NCBI RefSeq assembly: GCF_042453785.1
Contig: NC_091662.1
Location: 2,237,001 to 2,301,000, forward strand
DNA from: Malus domestica
Taxonomy: Eukaryota; Streptophyta; Magnoliopsida; Rosales; Rosaceae
Length of the DNA: 64,000 nucleotides
Direction of reading: 5' to 3'
This document shows positions 30,480 through 43,151 of the stretch, one piece after another. The notes below the pieces were generated by a model, which worked only from the letters and a program-made list of their open reading frames with translations, made no database searches and was not told the DNA's origin. Within the stretch, counting starts at the first letter, position 1. Every line of letters starts with the position of its first letter. A program made the position numbers and the translations under genes.

Positions 30480-31553
30480 TCGTCGGCACACTTCCGTCCA
30501 AGGAAATAATGAAACAGTTATCAACATACTAACCCCCACATTTTATATATAATGAAAACTACTAGCATAATAAGTGATGGATTTAATAAAAATCCTAGCA
30601 TGCCAAAATATCTCAAAAGTCATATTGCGGAATAACATTGCAGAAATCAAAACAGTAAACGTCTCATAGATCGTCTCGTAAGCGTATTGTGCTGCTAGAA
30701 AGATCACTGAATAAATATAACTCCCAGCCCAATGCCTGCTCCGTGGTCTCTGCACCCGTAGCCAGAGATTACCAACTCCCGGCTCAATGCCTGCTCCGTG
30801 TCCCTCAACCCGTAGCTAGGGATTATTTCTCCCGGCCTATCTGCCAACATCAGATCCTCGCCCCAGACGGCATAGTGTTTACTAGGTACGCACAAATAGT
30901 TACACCTCTCATAAATAACTACTTCATAGTATAAAGTCATCCATCGTCTATACTATAAAGAGGGGTTTCTAAAACATGTTATAGCATCCTATCGTCATCC
31001 ATCAGATAATCTACCAGTTCATGGTTTTTATAGAAAATATGATATATTAAAATATAGCTCAATATAGGCTAACAATTAATTCCTCACCAAAAACACGAGA
31101 CGAAAATCAATATATTTGATAAACAAGCTTAACATAAATCAAAACATAACTTGTAGGCATGCTAATCATTTATGCAATTAGACTATAAAATCATGTAATT
31201 TTAGAAAGGGTCCGCTCACCTTTGCTTTGCGCCCCCCATTCAGGACTTAGGATCAAGGCACCTAATCCCGGCGTCAAGACACTTCCTCAACAGCATCTTT
31301 GAATCCTCTCGATGTATGACCCACTTATTTATTCATTCAATTTTATCTTAATTCTTTTTAGTGATTAGGTTTAGTTGTATGCTCTGAACACGTTCCTAAA
31401 TTGTTAATTCATTGTATTTAAATTCATAACCCGTATTTATTTCTTATTCTTAGCTTTTGTATCAATTAATGGCTTTCGTCACCCTCGGGTGTCGGCCAAC
31501 ACGTGTCTATCCTGGTATTCGGGGAATATCAGGGTCGGGGCGTGTCAAGAATT
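30480..31553 (-). repeat. LTR-retrotransposon remnant (probable Gypsy LTR, unverified)
   Basis: On the minus strand this starts TGACACGCCCCGACCCTGATATTCC, a common plant LTR beginning, and runs through GC-rich motifs (GGGTCGGCC-like, GGTCCGCTCACC on the plus strand) to near 30480. Two imperfect repeats of CCCGGCTCAATGCCTGCTCCGTG lie at about 30722-30815. There is no coding sequence. The boundaries are rough and the family is a guess. Confidence 0.4.
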
Positions 31554-33336
31554 CATATTATCTCTCCACACAATTATTCTTCACATGCATAAAGCAACAC
31601 TATATGTATGATTTTCACTTAGAAATTTAACATGTGACAATTTTAAATTTTCTAATTTTTTTCCCCATCCAAATAAAAGATCAACTTGTAAGCGGAACAT
31701 TTTAAATTCAACCCCCGTAATAGTAAATTTAATATCTAATTATTACGGCTTAATCCAATTCATCCAATTCCACCGCATAATGTAAATATCATTGTATAAG
31801 AAAAATACTAGCCTATAATATTTGTCTAAAAGTTTGAACCTTATTTTGCATGAATAAATTGATATAGTAGTAGTACACTACACTCTAAAAGCTAACTGAT
31901 GTTCTGGAAAGAAGCAAAGGATAGTTTTCTTAGAGGACAAGGCACTTGGTAGCCTTCCTCAACTAAAACTTTGTCTTTTTAGTTTTATTTTTCTCGATCT
32001 TTTTTTCTCTTTCTAAAAAAGAATGAGTTAATTAAACGCGTATGTTGCTATATGATCCCACTATAATCTCAGTTAATTACAGAAGGACAATGAAGGTTAT
32101 CAGTCACAAATAATCGCAGTGGAGGTGGAGACTTTTTTGTTTATTTCTTGGAATATATGCTCATAAAGTGTGGAAAAAGCTGAGAGTTCTCAAGAAAGTA
32201 AGAGGTAGAGACCCCTTTGTAATGTTTGGTGTACCTTTTTAAGAAAATATCAGTGACCTCCTAGGTCGTAAGTGTAATCAGAATCCGACTTAAAATTGGG
32301 TATCGGTGATGGTAGGGTTTTGTAGCTCAGGTGTTTAACAATATTCATTTTTGAATTCGAGCTAGGGCATCTGCTCAATTTCTCCTTCTAATATGTTTGT
32401 GTACATCAAAATAAATGAGAGTTTGGTGATGCGTGAGATGTTTTAAGGCATATGGTATCTAATTAAAATCTGATTAGTTATTGCATCCGATGACATGAGA
32501 GGGTTGTCTTTTGAGCTGGTTTAAAGAGAGAGCATTTCGCCAACATATTCTGGTAAATGTGAAAAGACGAAAGTGATGGATCAAAAGATCGTTATAAAAT
32601 GCAGAAGAAAAAAAAAGGTTGCCTCAGCCTTTTGCCATACCAACTGATATGATCCACGTATATGGGAATCTACTTTTAAATCCACTGATCGTGGATTATA
32701 TAACAGTCATAAGAGCATGGATGAAGCTACCTTTTTTCTCATCGTTTAGAACTGGGAAATCCTTCCAGGGACCCCATTACAACATTCCCCTTGATCCACG
32801 ATTGGTAAATTAGAACCCCACATGCCCATTTTCTAGCCCGTTTGTACCTTTATTTGATATGTAGGTTCTTAAATTTTAGTTACTTTCAAATAGCAGACGT
32901 GGGTTAGACCAGTTGACTAGGGCACTTTGTATGTTCGATTCACTCTTTCCGTAAATTAGAGTAGCTAGTTTGGAATATCTTTTGTAGCCGAATATAAAAT
33001 ATTTTCTTACGTTCTGGACAAAGTTTGAGTACTAAACTTAAGAAAGAAGTAAAATTGTTCCTTTTAGATTATGATGATAAGAGACAAAATTATGAACCAT
33101 TTTCAAATGCCGAGTTGGTTTTGATAATTAGTAACGATGGATGGCCATATCTAAGTATATGGATTGATGGGGACATCTGACTTTGGTTTAGAATTTGAGT
33201 CTAAATATTGTGTCAATTTAGATTGTTTAAGCATCAGAAAAAATGACTGAGCTTTCCCATAAACATAGCAGAAAATAAGGTAAACAAAGAGAAAAAAATG
33301 GCTAGACAATCTCTCTACTGACTACTGTTGTCATTT
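31554..33336. other. Intergenic, no gene seen
   Basis: AT-rich. Two stretches (about 32318-32400 and 32890-32960) faintly resemble the tRNA-like heads of SINEs but are too degraded to call. Confidence 0.4.
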
Positions 33337-33763
33337 TTAGAGCAGAAGCAATGCAGCAGCGGAGATCTGGAACAAAAAGTATCGCAAATGAAACCAATGT
33401 TGTTGAGCTCCGATATCCTGTAAGAAATGTACATAAAGAAACCAATGAGATAGAGGAAGAACTTACAACAATATACGAATTCAGATAACAAAAAACAATT
33501 TGATGTATTAACAAAAACATAGCATTCCGTGTGGAGCGACTTATGGTAAATGGGGAGGTAAGAAAACTTGTACCTTTAGAAGTTCTATAACAATCCAATT
33601 CATCAAACTCAAGCAGAAAACAGTCTAAAACTCAAAATGCAACTCCACAAATCAATTCAAAAACAACCACCTAGGGGAAAATCAAAAGTAGAAATTTACC
33701 AATTAGAAGGAACAAGACCAAGAACAAGTGACCAAACTGAACAAAGAACCAGAAGCTTCCCAT
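33337..33763 (-). pseudogene. GH17 glucanase duplicate lacking the catalytic exon
   Basis: Exon 1 (33700-33763, 64 bp as in the active gene) encodes the signal peptide MGSFWFFVQFGHLFLVLFLLI with the same GGTAAAT donor; an upstream in-frame ATG lies at 33772. The last exon (33337-33417, after TTTCTTACAG) encodes the GPI tail DIGAQQHWFHLRYFLFQIS..LLLL plus stop. Between them only about 280 bp remain: the end of exon 2 (AACTTCTAAAG followed by its GTACAAG donor, near 33569) is fused directly to intron 1 sequence homologous to about 27131-27256. A single deletion therefore removed nearly all of exon 2, including both catalytic Glu residues. Joining exon 1 to the last exon would be out of phase. 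Confidence 0.88.
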
Positions 33764-33769
33764 GTTCAA

Positions 33770-34110
33770 CATGCGACGAAGATTCGATCTTAGGACCAAA
33801 CAAAGAGGAAATCCGACAAGTACGAACACTTGTTGAATGCAGTGCTTCTTCTTCCTGGGGGGTTCCATGAGAGACATTTATAAGTGATGCCCTTTTGCTG
33901 TTTTTCTCTGACGTCCAGGTTTTGCGGGTGTTTTGTGAGGAGCAGAGAGAGTTAAGGTATTGAGCGTTTTGGCGGTTTCGTTGTCGACTCTTGCTCTAGT
34001 CGGTCAATTTCTTTTCCTTTTTTTACCCACTTTGGACTTTTACTGTTGTTTGCGTGGAATTTACTTTTACTACTTTCTACTTACAATTTGCCAATTGGAG
34101 GACGCCATTT
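33770..34110 (-). promoter_or_regulatory. 5' flank of the glucanase pseudogene
   Basis: Similar to 27321-27790 upstream of the active gene (shared blocks listed there). It may still be transcribed, but this cannot be seen. Confidence 0.4.
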
Positions 34111-34707
34111 GTAAGGTATTATTTCAAAATAGTAACTTTTATAAAAAGGGAAAAGCGATTGTGGGTGTTATTTCACGTCAAACACTATTGTCGTATTAAA
34201 AAGTTAGATTTTATGTTTCTTTCTTACTTATCACTTATCACGTGATTTGTTTTGATAAAATCATAAATTTTAGGAGTATATCATCTCGTGATGCTTTGAC
34301 GAAAACTTATTCAGGAATATATCTATCATACTTTCCCCAAAAAATGAAATATGTCAATCGTGTTCCCTCTCCACTTCTCGAGCAAGCAGTCACTTTAACA
34401 ATGCTAACATTTTGCAAACTAAATGTAGCCAAGTTGGTTAAGGCAATATAATTTATGTTACACATCAAGGTCCGAATCTCTTATCCGCTAATAAACAGGT
34501 TTTATTTTGTAAATTGTCCATGCATATTACAAAAATACCATTAAGCACTAGGGAAGAAAATGACTGGATATCAGATGGACAGAATCCTGCAACCTTATCC
34601 TCAAAAGTTCTAACATGTCAATTCAATACCTCTGAATTTTTCCACAAAAAAAAAAAAAACACCAGAAAAAATAAGGTAAAAAAAAAAAAAAAAACCAATC
34701 AAAGAAA
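34111..34707. other. Intergenic, 5' flank of the lumenal protein gene
   Basis: AT-rich, with two A runs (about 34646-34660 and 34680-34695) right before the start codon, probably in the 5' UTR. Confidence 0.4.
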
Positions 34708-36398
34708 ATGGCCACAGCCATTCTCTCCACTGCAAAATCCTTCCTCCCTTCATCTTCTGCTACTCCTCCTTCTTCACTGACAACAACACCAAAACTAATT
34801 CATGTCCAAAAAACAAGTACAAGGAGAGGATTGACTTTTTGTCAGGCACTGAGTGAAGAGCCGCAATCACCTGCTCCAATCCTCACTAAAAGAAGCCTGT
34901 CCATCTGCTTTCTCACCAGCTTCGCCTTCTCATTGGTTGGCAAAGATTTCAGCAGTTCTAAAGCAGCAATTCTGGAAGCTGATGATGACGAGGAACTGTT
35001 GGAGAAGGTTAAGAAGGACAGGAAGAAGAGGCTTGAAAGGCAAGGAGTTCTCAGCTCATCAAAGAAAGAAACAGGTTTTGTTTTAATTCACTTCAAGATC
35101 CCATATAAAATGCTTAATTTTCTCTTGATGTTTAAAATTCAACAAAATATAATTCCTAGTGATAGTTTATATATATATTTGTGCTGATGTGAAAAAATAT
35201 CCCCGTCGGGTAATAAGGAGTTGGGTCACTCTTCGTATTGATGATTAGTTCTGGTGTCAAACTTTCACTTTTCTCGTAGTATCAGAACAGGTTGACTGTG
35301 TGAAGAGTCCAAAGACCAATGGCTATATGTGCTACACATTACCCGATAAGTATTGTCCATGTTCTGTAATTTAGGCTTAAGGCTTTAGCTTGAAGGCTTG
35401 GAAGTTCATATTTTGTGCCATGGGAAGCTGCATTCTACCTGATTTTGGTCAAGTCTCGAGACTGTTTTCCTTTCATTTTTTGAAGTATTGAAAACTCAAA
35501 CTGGAGAGCATGCACCTTCTATATCAACATCGTGTAGTTCTCGACGAAAAAATGCTCTTTGCACCGAACACGAAACTAGTTTTCCATCAGATGGTTGTTC
35601 CCTAGTTAAATTTCTTTTAATATCTCAACATAAACCAAATCAGTGTGTAATTCTCTTGTTCTATGAAAAAACGTTTTGTTGGCATGCTAGAAACTTACAA
35701 CAATAGTATCATCTGTTGCAGGATATCTGCAGGAACTGGTGTACAGGCTGAGCAAAGCAGGCCAAGCCATTGACAGTAACGATTTGCCTGCAGCCAGTTC
35801 GGTTCTTGGGGGCAGCACTGACACAGATTGGGTTCAGAAGGCGAATATCGCTTTGAATAAGGTCATCCCTCATCCTGGTTTACAAGAACAGCACGAAAAA
35901 ACTCCGATAATGAAAACTGAAAGCATTGCTCTACCCTCATTCGTTGTGTATTGTTTTTGAATTTTACATTGTGCTTAGTCTCGGTTTCTTGAACAGTCAT
36001 AGCATCTGCTAGTTGTTATGTTGGCATTCATTGCATAGCTTTCCAACTGTTTTTCGTGTACCTTCTCAACAGCTAAGCTCTAGCCCTGAAGAGAAGACTG
36101 AGGTGGATACATTCAACTCCTCACTAGCTTCATTGATATTATCAGGTGAGTTACTCCATCACTAGAAATTATTCAATGAGATTGCATTCAACATCAATGC
36201 CTCACTTATATTACAGAAAATCATCAGTTATCCGACTGGAAAATCTTCGGTTTAACATACTTTTTCGTGGGTCAATCTTGTTTTGCAGTAACCCGGAACG
36301 ATGTGGAGTCCTCCAAGCTTGCTTTTGTGTCTTCTGCAAGTGCAATTGAGAAATGGACGACATTAACAGGGCTCATTGGCCAGCTTAAGGGACTTTAA
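34708..36398 (+). CDS. MPH2: Thylakoid lumenal 16.5 kDa protein (MPH2/TL16-like), chloroplast
   Basis: Exons 34708-35074, 35722-35861, 36073-36145 and 36289-36398 total 690 bp, or 229 residues; all four exon joins are GT-AG and in frame. A Ser/Thr-rich plastid transit peptide (about 1-50) is followed by a lumen-targeting segment with basic KR, a hydrophobic stretch (SLSICFLTSFAFSLV) and a small-residue cleavage region before EADDDEELLEKVKKDRKKR. The mature part (YLQELVYRLSKAGQAIDSNDL...STDTDWVQKANIAL...VTRNDVESSKLAFVSSASAIEKWTTLTGLIGQLKGL) matches what I recall of Arabidopsis At4g02530, implicated in photosystem II maintenance in high or fluctuating light. It is convergent with the MBD gene, 668 bp apart. 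The family name is from recall; the gene model itself is firm. Confidence 0.87.
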
Positions 36399-37066
36399 CC
36401 ACACAGAAGACCGCTCATTTGATCACTTCGTTTCGTTTTTTTATGAGAGCAAGACTATTAATTCCAATATTTCTATCAATCAGTAATACAAAAAAGGAGT
36501 TCAACAGTCTCCATTGAGTTCCGGCTACAGCAGTTTTCGCTAAAACTACGACTTCCGATTTCATTGTTCTTTGTACATTGAATTGAAACAATGATACTTT
36601 TTTCATATATTTGCCAATCTGCACAACTCAATCAGCTATGGATGTTTCAGCATTTTACGATCCCAAAACTCAAATCTTTGTTCATCCAAAAAAACACGGA
36701 CTTAACCAGACCTGTGGAAATCAACAACTAGATCGAGCGAAAGACAAAGTTCTCACTACAATAGTACAGAGCTGCACAATATTAAAATTACATCACCAGT
36801 ATTTTACAACAGAATGTTACAGAGGTCACTGCCACCTACATTCTCTCTAGTACACAACAAAAGGAGGGTACATTTTATACGTCTAAACTACCGATCCTAT
36901 GGACGGAGGCTTCAATGAACAATCAAAGATCTAAAATTAACAACACTGAAACTAATGAGTTTTCCCAGAAATGTGCAAGGGTCAGAATGACGGAAGAGAC
37001 ACGGGGTTTGGATGAATCATCAAGGTTCGACCTTTGTAGCCTCATTGCCGGGGCAGCCATTCTCAG
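36399..37066. other. Spacer between convergent genes (3' UTRs)
   Basis: Lies between the two stop codons. It should contain both 3' UTRs. The short ORFs here are not supported. Confidence 0.5.
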
Positions 37067-39077
37067 TCACTTCTTCAACCTTCTTCCCGCTTCATGAACA
37101 CCTGAACTAATATGTTCCTCACCATTCCCTTTCGCTGTTGCTTTCTCCATATTTTCTACTTCGGTCTCTTTGCCATGTTTCTTTTTTTCCTCTCCTTCTC
37201 CTTCATGTTTGTCATCATCAGCAATAGCAATGCCGGGTTTGCCCTGATCCCCTGCCACTTCCTTTTTCCCTGCCTCAACAGGTGGTTGCTCGACCATTTC
37301 TTCTTTTTTCCCTTCAACCTCCTTCCCATCAACAGATGCTTTTGAATCTCCCGGAGCTGCAGCATCGCCAGGTACATTAACTTCTTGTTGAACTTTGGCT
37401 TGTTCAGGAGGAGCTGGTGCTTTTTCCTCATCTTGGTTTTCCTTCACGTCAACCTTTTCCATCTCAGTATCTGCATCCTTCTCAGCTTTTTCAGCATCTT
37501 GCACATCACTAATTTTTGTCTCCTCAGCTCCTTCAGGAGCAGCTTCCTTTTCTTTGTCCTCCTTCTTTGCCGAAGTTGATTTTCTGCTTCGCTTCTTTGG
37601 GGGCTCACTTTCTATTGGCGGCAGAGTTGCTTTGGCCTTCTCACTAATCCTTGCTGACCGCCTTGGTGTCTCACCAGTGCCCCAATCAAATTCTGATGCC
37701 ACAGGACCACCGGGGTGTGCTTTCAGGTACTGTTCCAACTGTCTTTTGCTGGTGATCTCTTCTCCCGTTGGGGCTGTAAACACAATCTCATTTTTCTTAG
37801 GAGTTCCACTTTGCTTGGGCAGAAACTGCATGTTACACAGACCAAACTCAGCGTGTTAAGTTGACTCAATAAAATAGAAAAAATACATAACAATATAATA
37901 TGCATTGTATGAAAAACATTCGAAAAAGGTGCTGTGAGACGACTTATGCGAAAATGGAATAAGAAATAAACTATTGCACCGTGGTAGGCAGATATTGAAA
38001 TTGCACTTGAGAGACAAAGGACAGTGACCATGCACCTTATGAAATCAACCAGCACGGAGACCTAAAAGTTCATTGGCATAGTGCACAAAAGATTTTAAGT
38101 AAAGCAACTCGCGAAAGTTACGAAGGCTCATAATGGAATCAGCTAGAGCTCTAACTAGCGGGTACACTTAGAAGGCCAAATATTAAAAGTTACTTCCTTT
38201 TCTTTGTATTTTGGAATATTCCGTTGTCAGTTATGTGCTCATTTGCCAAATCAATTATATGGTAAAAAATTGAACGTCTTTTGGTCAACACGATTTCCAT
38301 AATTGCAAACAACCAATATTCCTATTACTCAATCAGTTTAAATCCAACTACACATAGAACTAATCCGTTTGAGTTTCTTGTTAGGCGGAAGCCAATCAAT
38401 CCCGGAAAAAGAGTCATTTCCATTTTATATAGGCAATATCATGTTCACCTAACATCTTAATCGTTTGGTCATACCAAAAAGAATTCGAGTAATTAAAAAT
38501 AACAAAGATAAATTCGAAAGGCATTTGAAACAAATCAGCAATATATTGAATAGCAGAATCTCCTCAAATGAAACCACAGAGATTGTAATTGCCTCCACTT
38601 TTCAAAACCCTCAATTCTAAACTGCATTCCTCCATGAAAATTTGAAAATTCTCATACAATTAGCAATGCGGAATTCCAAGAAACCAGTACAAAAATCGCT
38701 TCCCCCCGAACCCTACCAGACAAATTAACCTCACAAACTATATGCAAAAGCCCCAGAAATTAAGCACAATTCCTGAAAATTCAACACAAACCCTAAAACA
38801 GAACCATTACCAAATCCTCAAATTCTACCACAAAAACCCACCAATCCACAAAACCCAATTGAAATTTCCCCAAATAAACATGACTATACTAATTTAGCTA
38901 CCCAAAAATTCAAAATTCAAAATTCCATAGCTCAGAAAATTATATGGGCAAAAAAATACAGAGCCAATAAAAACAGATAGAAAGCAGATAAACCTTCTTC
39001 ACCCAACCAGAAGGAGCTGGAAGTTCCAAGGACACAACCTCCTCCTTCCCACCCTCCTTCTCCACTGAGCTCGCCAT
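37067..39077 (-). CDS. Methyl-CpG-binding domain protein, MBD10/MBD11-like
   Basis: Exons 38994-39077 ([28 protein letters not shown]) and 37067-37825 give 843 bp, or 280 residues. The MBD covers about 19-85 ([71 protein letters not shown]). The rest is a highly charged, low-complexity Lys/Glu/Ala/Pro tail with a basic KKRSRK cluster (about 108-114), a likely nuclear signal. Plant MBD10/11 proteins act in chromatin (rDNA silencing and development in Arabidopsis); they are among MBDs with weak or no preference for methylated DNA. The intron follows codon 28, within the MBD. A 5' UTR intron is probable (about 39093-39217, GTAAGG...TTTTTGCAG). Confidence 0.9.
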
Positions 39078-39330
39078 TTCACTTCCAACCTGCAAAAATT
39101 TAAACAATTATTTTCCAAAACAACAAAAACCCTGAATTTTAATAACCAAATTACAAATTAAATAATTGTCAAAAAATTAAATTAAATGCGAGAACAGTAA
39201 GGAAAGAGAGAAAGCTCCTTACTTTCTCTGTAAAATTCGCAGGCTGTGAAAAATTCGATTGAAAGGGAAGAAAAAAAAAGAGGGCTAACCAAATATACAC
39301 GTTGTTGAATCAGAGCATTTGTGCTTCTTC
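39078..39330 (-). promoter_or_regulatory. MBD gene 5' UTR with probable leader intron
   Basis: On the minus strand the acceptor TTTTTGCAG lies 13 bp or so before the ATG and a donor GAGAAAGTAAGGAG about 125 bp upstream. First exon and promoter should lie near 39218-39330. The intron is inferred from the sites only. Confidence 0.45.
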
Positions 39331-40289
39331 TCTTTCGAGAGCTCGTCTGTGATTTTTGTGCTGGGCATTTTGGAACGTGACGGCGTCATGTGGGCATGGC
39401 ACCTGGATTGGATAGGGGATTATGGACGGTTGGGATTGCATGTACGTAAGTTCGTTGGTTTTGACTTCGAGGAGCTGTGAGTCACCGCTTAGGGGTTGTG
39501 ACGGTTGGCTTGCATGTGATTGCTTTTGCATTCACAACCATACAATCACTATGGTGGACATGAGACGCAGGAGAGGAGCTCTTGTTTTGAATTTCAAATA
39601 TTTTTCCCTTTTGTCTTGGCATCTAATTAAACAATAGAAAAGAATATCCACTTATCCATCATTTGTTTTGAGATACTGTCCTAATGACATATCTGGTGTA
39701 GATATTTAGTCTCGTTAAGACATTTACGTATCTAATTATACAACATTCATCATCGGTCGAAGATTACAAATGCTAGTATACATGGAGTCTCAAAACTCGT
39801 ATTTGCTAAAGCATTATCCTCTATGTATGCATGTCTTATGACACGCTTCTAATTACGATTTATCATAAGAAAAAACAAAATGTTGTTCGAACAACCCATT
39901 GTATTTCTAGTATATTTCATGCTTCAAGTGAACGGAGGGTTTGATGTGCAGCCAAAATTCAATCGTTAAGAATCTAACTACAAAAAATTCATGCATATAA
40001 TTTATATCTAAGCATACTAAAAAAACTTGTACGTAAGATTTCGAGTCGACCTAAAATTTAAGTTACCATTTGATTGTGTGTGTTAGAGTGTAGAGTGTGG
40101 GATTGACTTAATTATGAGACAAGCAAAGAACACCCGCGTCCGGGTTTGTTATAAAACAACACAAAATTTAGGGTTATCCATAATTGCCTTATTCGGATGG
40201 ACTGGATTATACCCTCTTTTTTAATCCTTAAAAAAAAAAGAAATAAGAAATAAAATAATAATTAAAATATTTTCTGGGATTTTCTCCGG
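39331..40289. other. Intergenic, no gene seen
   Basis: Promoter side of the MBD gene, then AT-rich spacer with an A-rich run near 40230-40260. No convincing ORF. Confidence 0.4.
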
Positions 40290-40487
40290 GGACATGGATC
40301 CTCTCTAGATCCAATTATCCTAATCTACCTAGTCAAATCATCCGGATCATTAAAATTTAATCTAACGGCTAAATGTATTATAACTTTTAAAATTAACCTC
40401 TGTTTGTAACTGTTTAATCAAATTCCAATGATCCAAATAATTTAATTAGGTGGATTAGGACAACTGGTCAGGAGAGGATCCATGTCC
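40290..40487. repeat. Foldback MITE
   Basis: Perfect 16-bp terminal inverted repeat GGACATGGATCCTCTC, with weaker pairing inward (CCTAATC.ACCTAGT..AAAT / ATTTAATTAGGTGGATTAGG). 198 bp, no ORF. The layout resembles 8884-9055. Confidence 0.8.
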
Positions 40488-40817
40488 TTTCTCCAGAGCT
40501 TTTGTTTTTTCGCTATTTATTTGCTAGCTGACACCAAATCCTTCAATTCATTTCATGCAGATAGGCATAAAATATAAAAATAAAAAATAAAAATCATTTC
40601 ATGCAGACCTTGAGGCCCAATTTCATGGGAGTATGTGGAGACTCCATGGAGGCTACAAGAGGGAAGAGGCCTGGATTCTACTTGACCCAATTAAAGTGGA
40701 GTGGGTACTTTTTCCTCTATAGGCTAAAGACTTCTTGCTTGATAGATGGTATTTCTCAATTCTCCGTCATATGTGTCGAAACTTCAAGTCTTCAAGTGTA
40801 AGATGTGAAGGACTTGT

Positions 40818-40905
40818 TATGATACCATGAAGAAGTTGAAATTTTATATCATCATAACCAATTGGTTATTGAGAAAGTAATCTGACTTATAAGGTCTTAC
40901 AAGGT
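40818..40905 (+). repeat. Dispersed repeat, copy 2
   Basis: GATACCATGAAGAAGTTGAAATTTTATATCATCATAACCAATTGG, a diverged copy of the repeat at 5520-5660, 45180-45305 and 47620-47850. Confidence 0.55.
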
Positions 40906-41160
40906 GTCTTAACTTTTTCGATGTGTGACTGTTCTTTACATCCTCACAGTTTACTTTTATCAACTTAACTACTTAATATTATTCTTGGCTTTATTTGATA
41001 TCTTTAATTCTAAAAATAACCAAAAAAAATATTACATGATTGCTAATTTGCAAGGTTTTTATATTAGTCCCCAAAATCTTGCAAATCATACACGATTTTT
41101 TTTTTGAATTCCATAACCTCTCCATTTAAATAGGCCGTCTAGAGTTTGGATACTATATAA

Positions 41161-41337
41161 AAAGGATAATGCTAGAGAGACCAAATTTTTTTAACTAAAT
41201 TTGCAAATCAAATGATTTGGTTGTACATTATTGAATTATTAATTAAGTGTCGATTAACGTATTTGTTTCTTATTGGTTACACATGATTTGGTTTACGCAT
41301 TTGGTTTAAAATTTTGATCTCCCTAGCGTTATCCTAA
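41161..41337. repeat. MITE related to family B
   Basis: Arms AAGGATAATGCTAGAGAGACCAAATTTT / AAAATTTTGATCTCCCTAGCGTTATCCT. A still more diverged relative appears to lie at about 56717-56890 (GGTAATTCTTGGAAGAT...GTTTAAAAATTTGATCTACTAACATTATTC). Confidence 0.7.
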
Positions 41338-42009
41338 AAAAAGTAAAGATTTGGACATTCTCATTTAAGTCTAACACTCTAAATTAAGTGTTTACAATAT
41401 CTTACACTCACGAGATTAAGTGGGAAAATCACTAAGCTGCTAATATGTACATGAATTTACGCACATTATTTTCAGTGTTTCAATCATCATACGTTTCTAA
41501 TTCGTTTGATCTTAATTTGATCTAAACTTATCCCTACATTTCCATCACATGATCTGACCTTCAAATTAAGTATGCATGCAAGAGAATTTATATAGTATTT
41601 GTGTAAATACATGGATGCCCTTCAAGAAATGGAACCACGTCCTTTCATTTCATGGATCAAATATGTGCATTTTGTGCAGGACTTATACCATAATAGTATA
41701 GTGTTCAAAGAGTACGTACCACCGGCAAATGGAGCAATCGTCGTCCTTGTCGATAAAACCAACTACTTTTAGCTATCATTATTAATTAATTAGGGAACAC
41801 CTTCCACATGCAGCGCATGGCTACATTTTCATGGCTTGTATCAATATTGACCCTCTACTGTATGTTGCATTCTGTACACGATACTGCACTAAGTTGTCAT
41901 TGCGGAAAGTTTGGAGCTTCAGGTTTTGGTCTATTTATGTTGGGAATCCTACTACCCCCCTAACATGCATGGATGATCCATATGTGTGTGTATGTTAACT
42001 TTAATTTCA
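41338..42009. other. Intergenic, nothing recognised
   Basis: AT-rich spacer between two MITEs. Confidence 0.4.
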
Positions 42010-42164
42010 AGAGAAATGTTACGAATACTCTTATAAACTCTTCATAGGCTCTCTATCATCTTATGCTTTTGACACAATATTTTATAATGTTGGCACCAGA
42101 ATTGACTTTAAACTGTAAGGTGGCTAAGAGTCCCACTATGAGAGAGTCCCCTTAGCATTTCTCT
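42010..42164. repeat. MITE, AGAGAAATG ends
   Basis: Arms AGAGAAATGTTACGAATACTCT / AGAGTCCCCTTAGCATTTCTCT (imperfect), 155 bp, no coding sequence. Confidence 0.7.
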
Positions 42165-43141
42165 AACTTCAAACCATTCAAAATTATTGTGTTGATATCG
42201 CATGCATACGGTGGCTTACGTTGTTAGAATTCAAACATTCAACTCAAAATCAATCGACAATAACTGAAAAAGATACAATATATTTCGATCACTTTGTGCA
42301 AAACTTTCATTTCAAACTTAATTAATATGCTCTAGAGTCTCAACAAAATCATATGCATCTAGTTTCCCTAATGTTGTACCAGCTGTCAAAGGATGAGAGT
42401 GCTCTAACTAATATATAGGGAGATTTGCTTCACTTTGACCATAGATGTATGCAGGGGTTAATATATAGGCATGTGGATATAAATGGCCAACACAGATAAG
42501 ACAACATTGAATAAGTTTTTCTATGCAGATGGCGTTTTACTGTAGTAGTGAAAAATAATTATGCATATGCATTTTGATGCGAGTTTGATCCCAACTGATC
42601 ATCTTCTCACCTAACAACTAACAAACTAATCCTGTATCGTTTGTCAAAAAACGTTTTCCTATTATTTTTGTTATCCACAAACATTGCATATGAAAATCCC
42701 AAAAGACCCGTGTGTAGCTCTTCTGGAAAGAGGACAGACGAGTATCTGTATGGCTAGTAATAGTTGAAACCCATGTCACCAATATCATCCATTAACTTTT
42801 ATTTTAGGCAATACGATCGTCATATTCAAAATTTCTGCTTTATGTTGTGCTGAATATGAAGGATTACAAAGTATAAGAGATTTAGGTTAGGTTAGTGAGA
42901 AATGTCCCTACAAAACATTAGATGCAAGCTAGAGTGAACTCCTCCTGCTAAAAAATTATTGGGTGTATGCATTGCGAAGAAGACAGTCCACACGAGAGAC
43001 TGAGAATGAGCTCCTACTGCCAAAAAAATCACTGGGTGGATAATTATGAGGACAAAATACTTTAACTTCTTCCCACTTTCCATTATTCCCACAAATAGTC
43101 GATCGTTCATGAATATGTTGGGAAAATCAACAGTTAATCAA
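42165..43141. other. Intergenic with a small diverged direct repeat
   Basis: No gene. Two diverged copies of GAACTCCTCCTGCTAAAAAATTATTGGGT (about 42933 and 43008) lie side by side. Confidence 0.4.
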
Positions 43142-43151
43142 TTTAATTAAT

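Noticed and set aside
37112-37859. Plus-strand ORFs of up to 154 codons opposite the MBD gene
   Set aside because: Antisense shadows of the Lys/Glu-rich coding tail. The minus-strand frame has a conserved domain.
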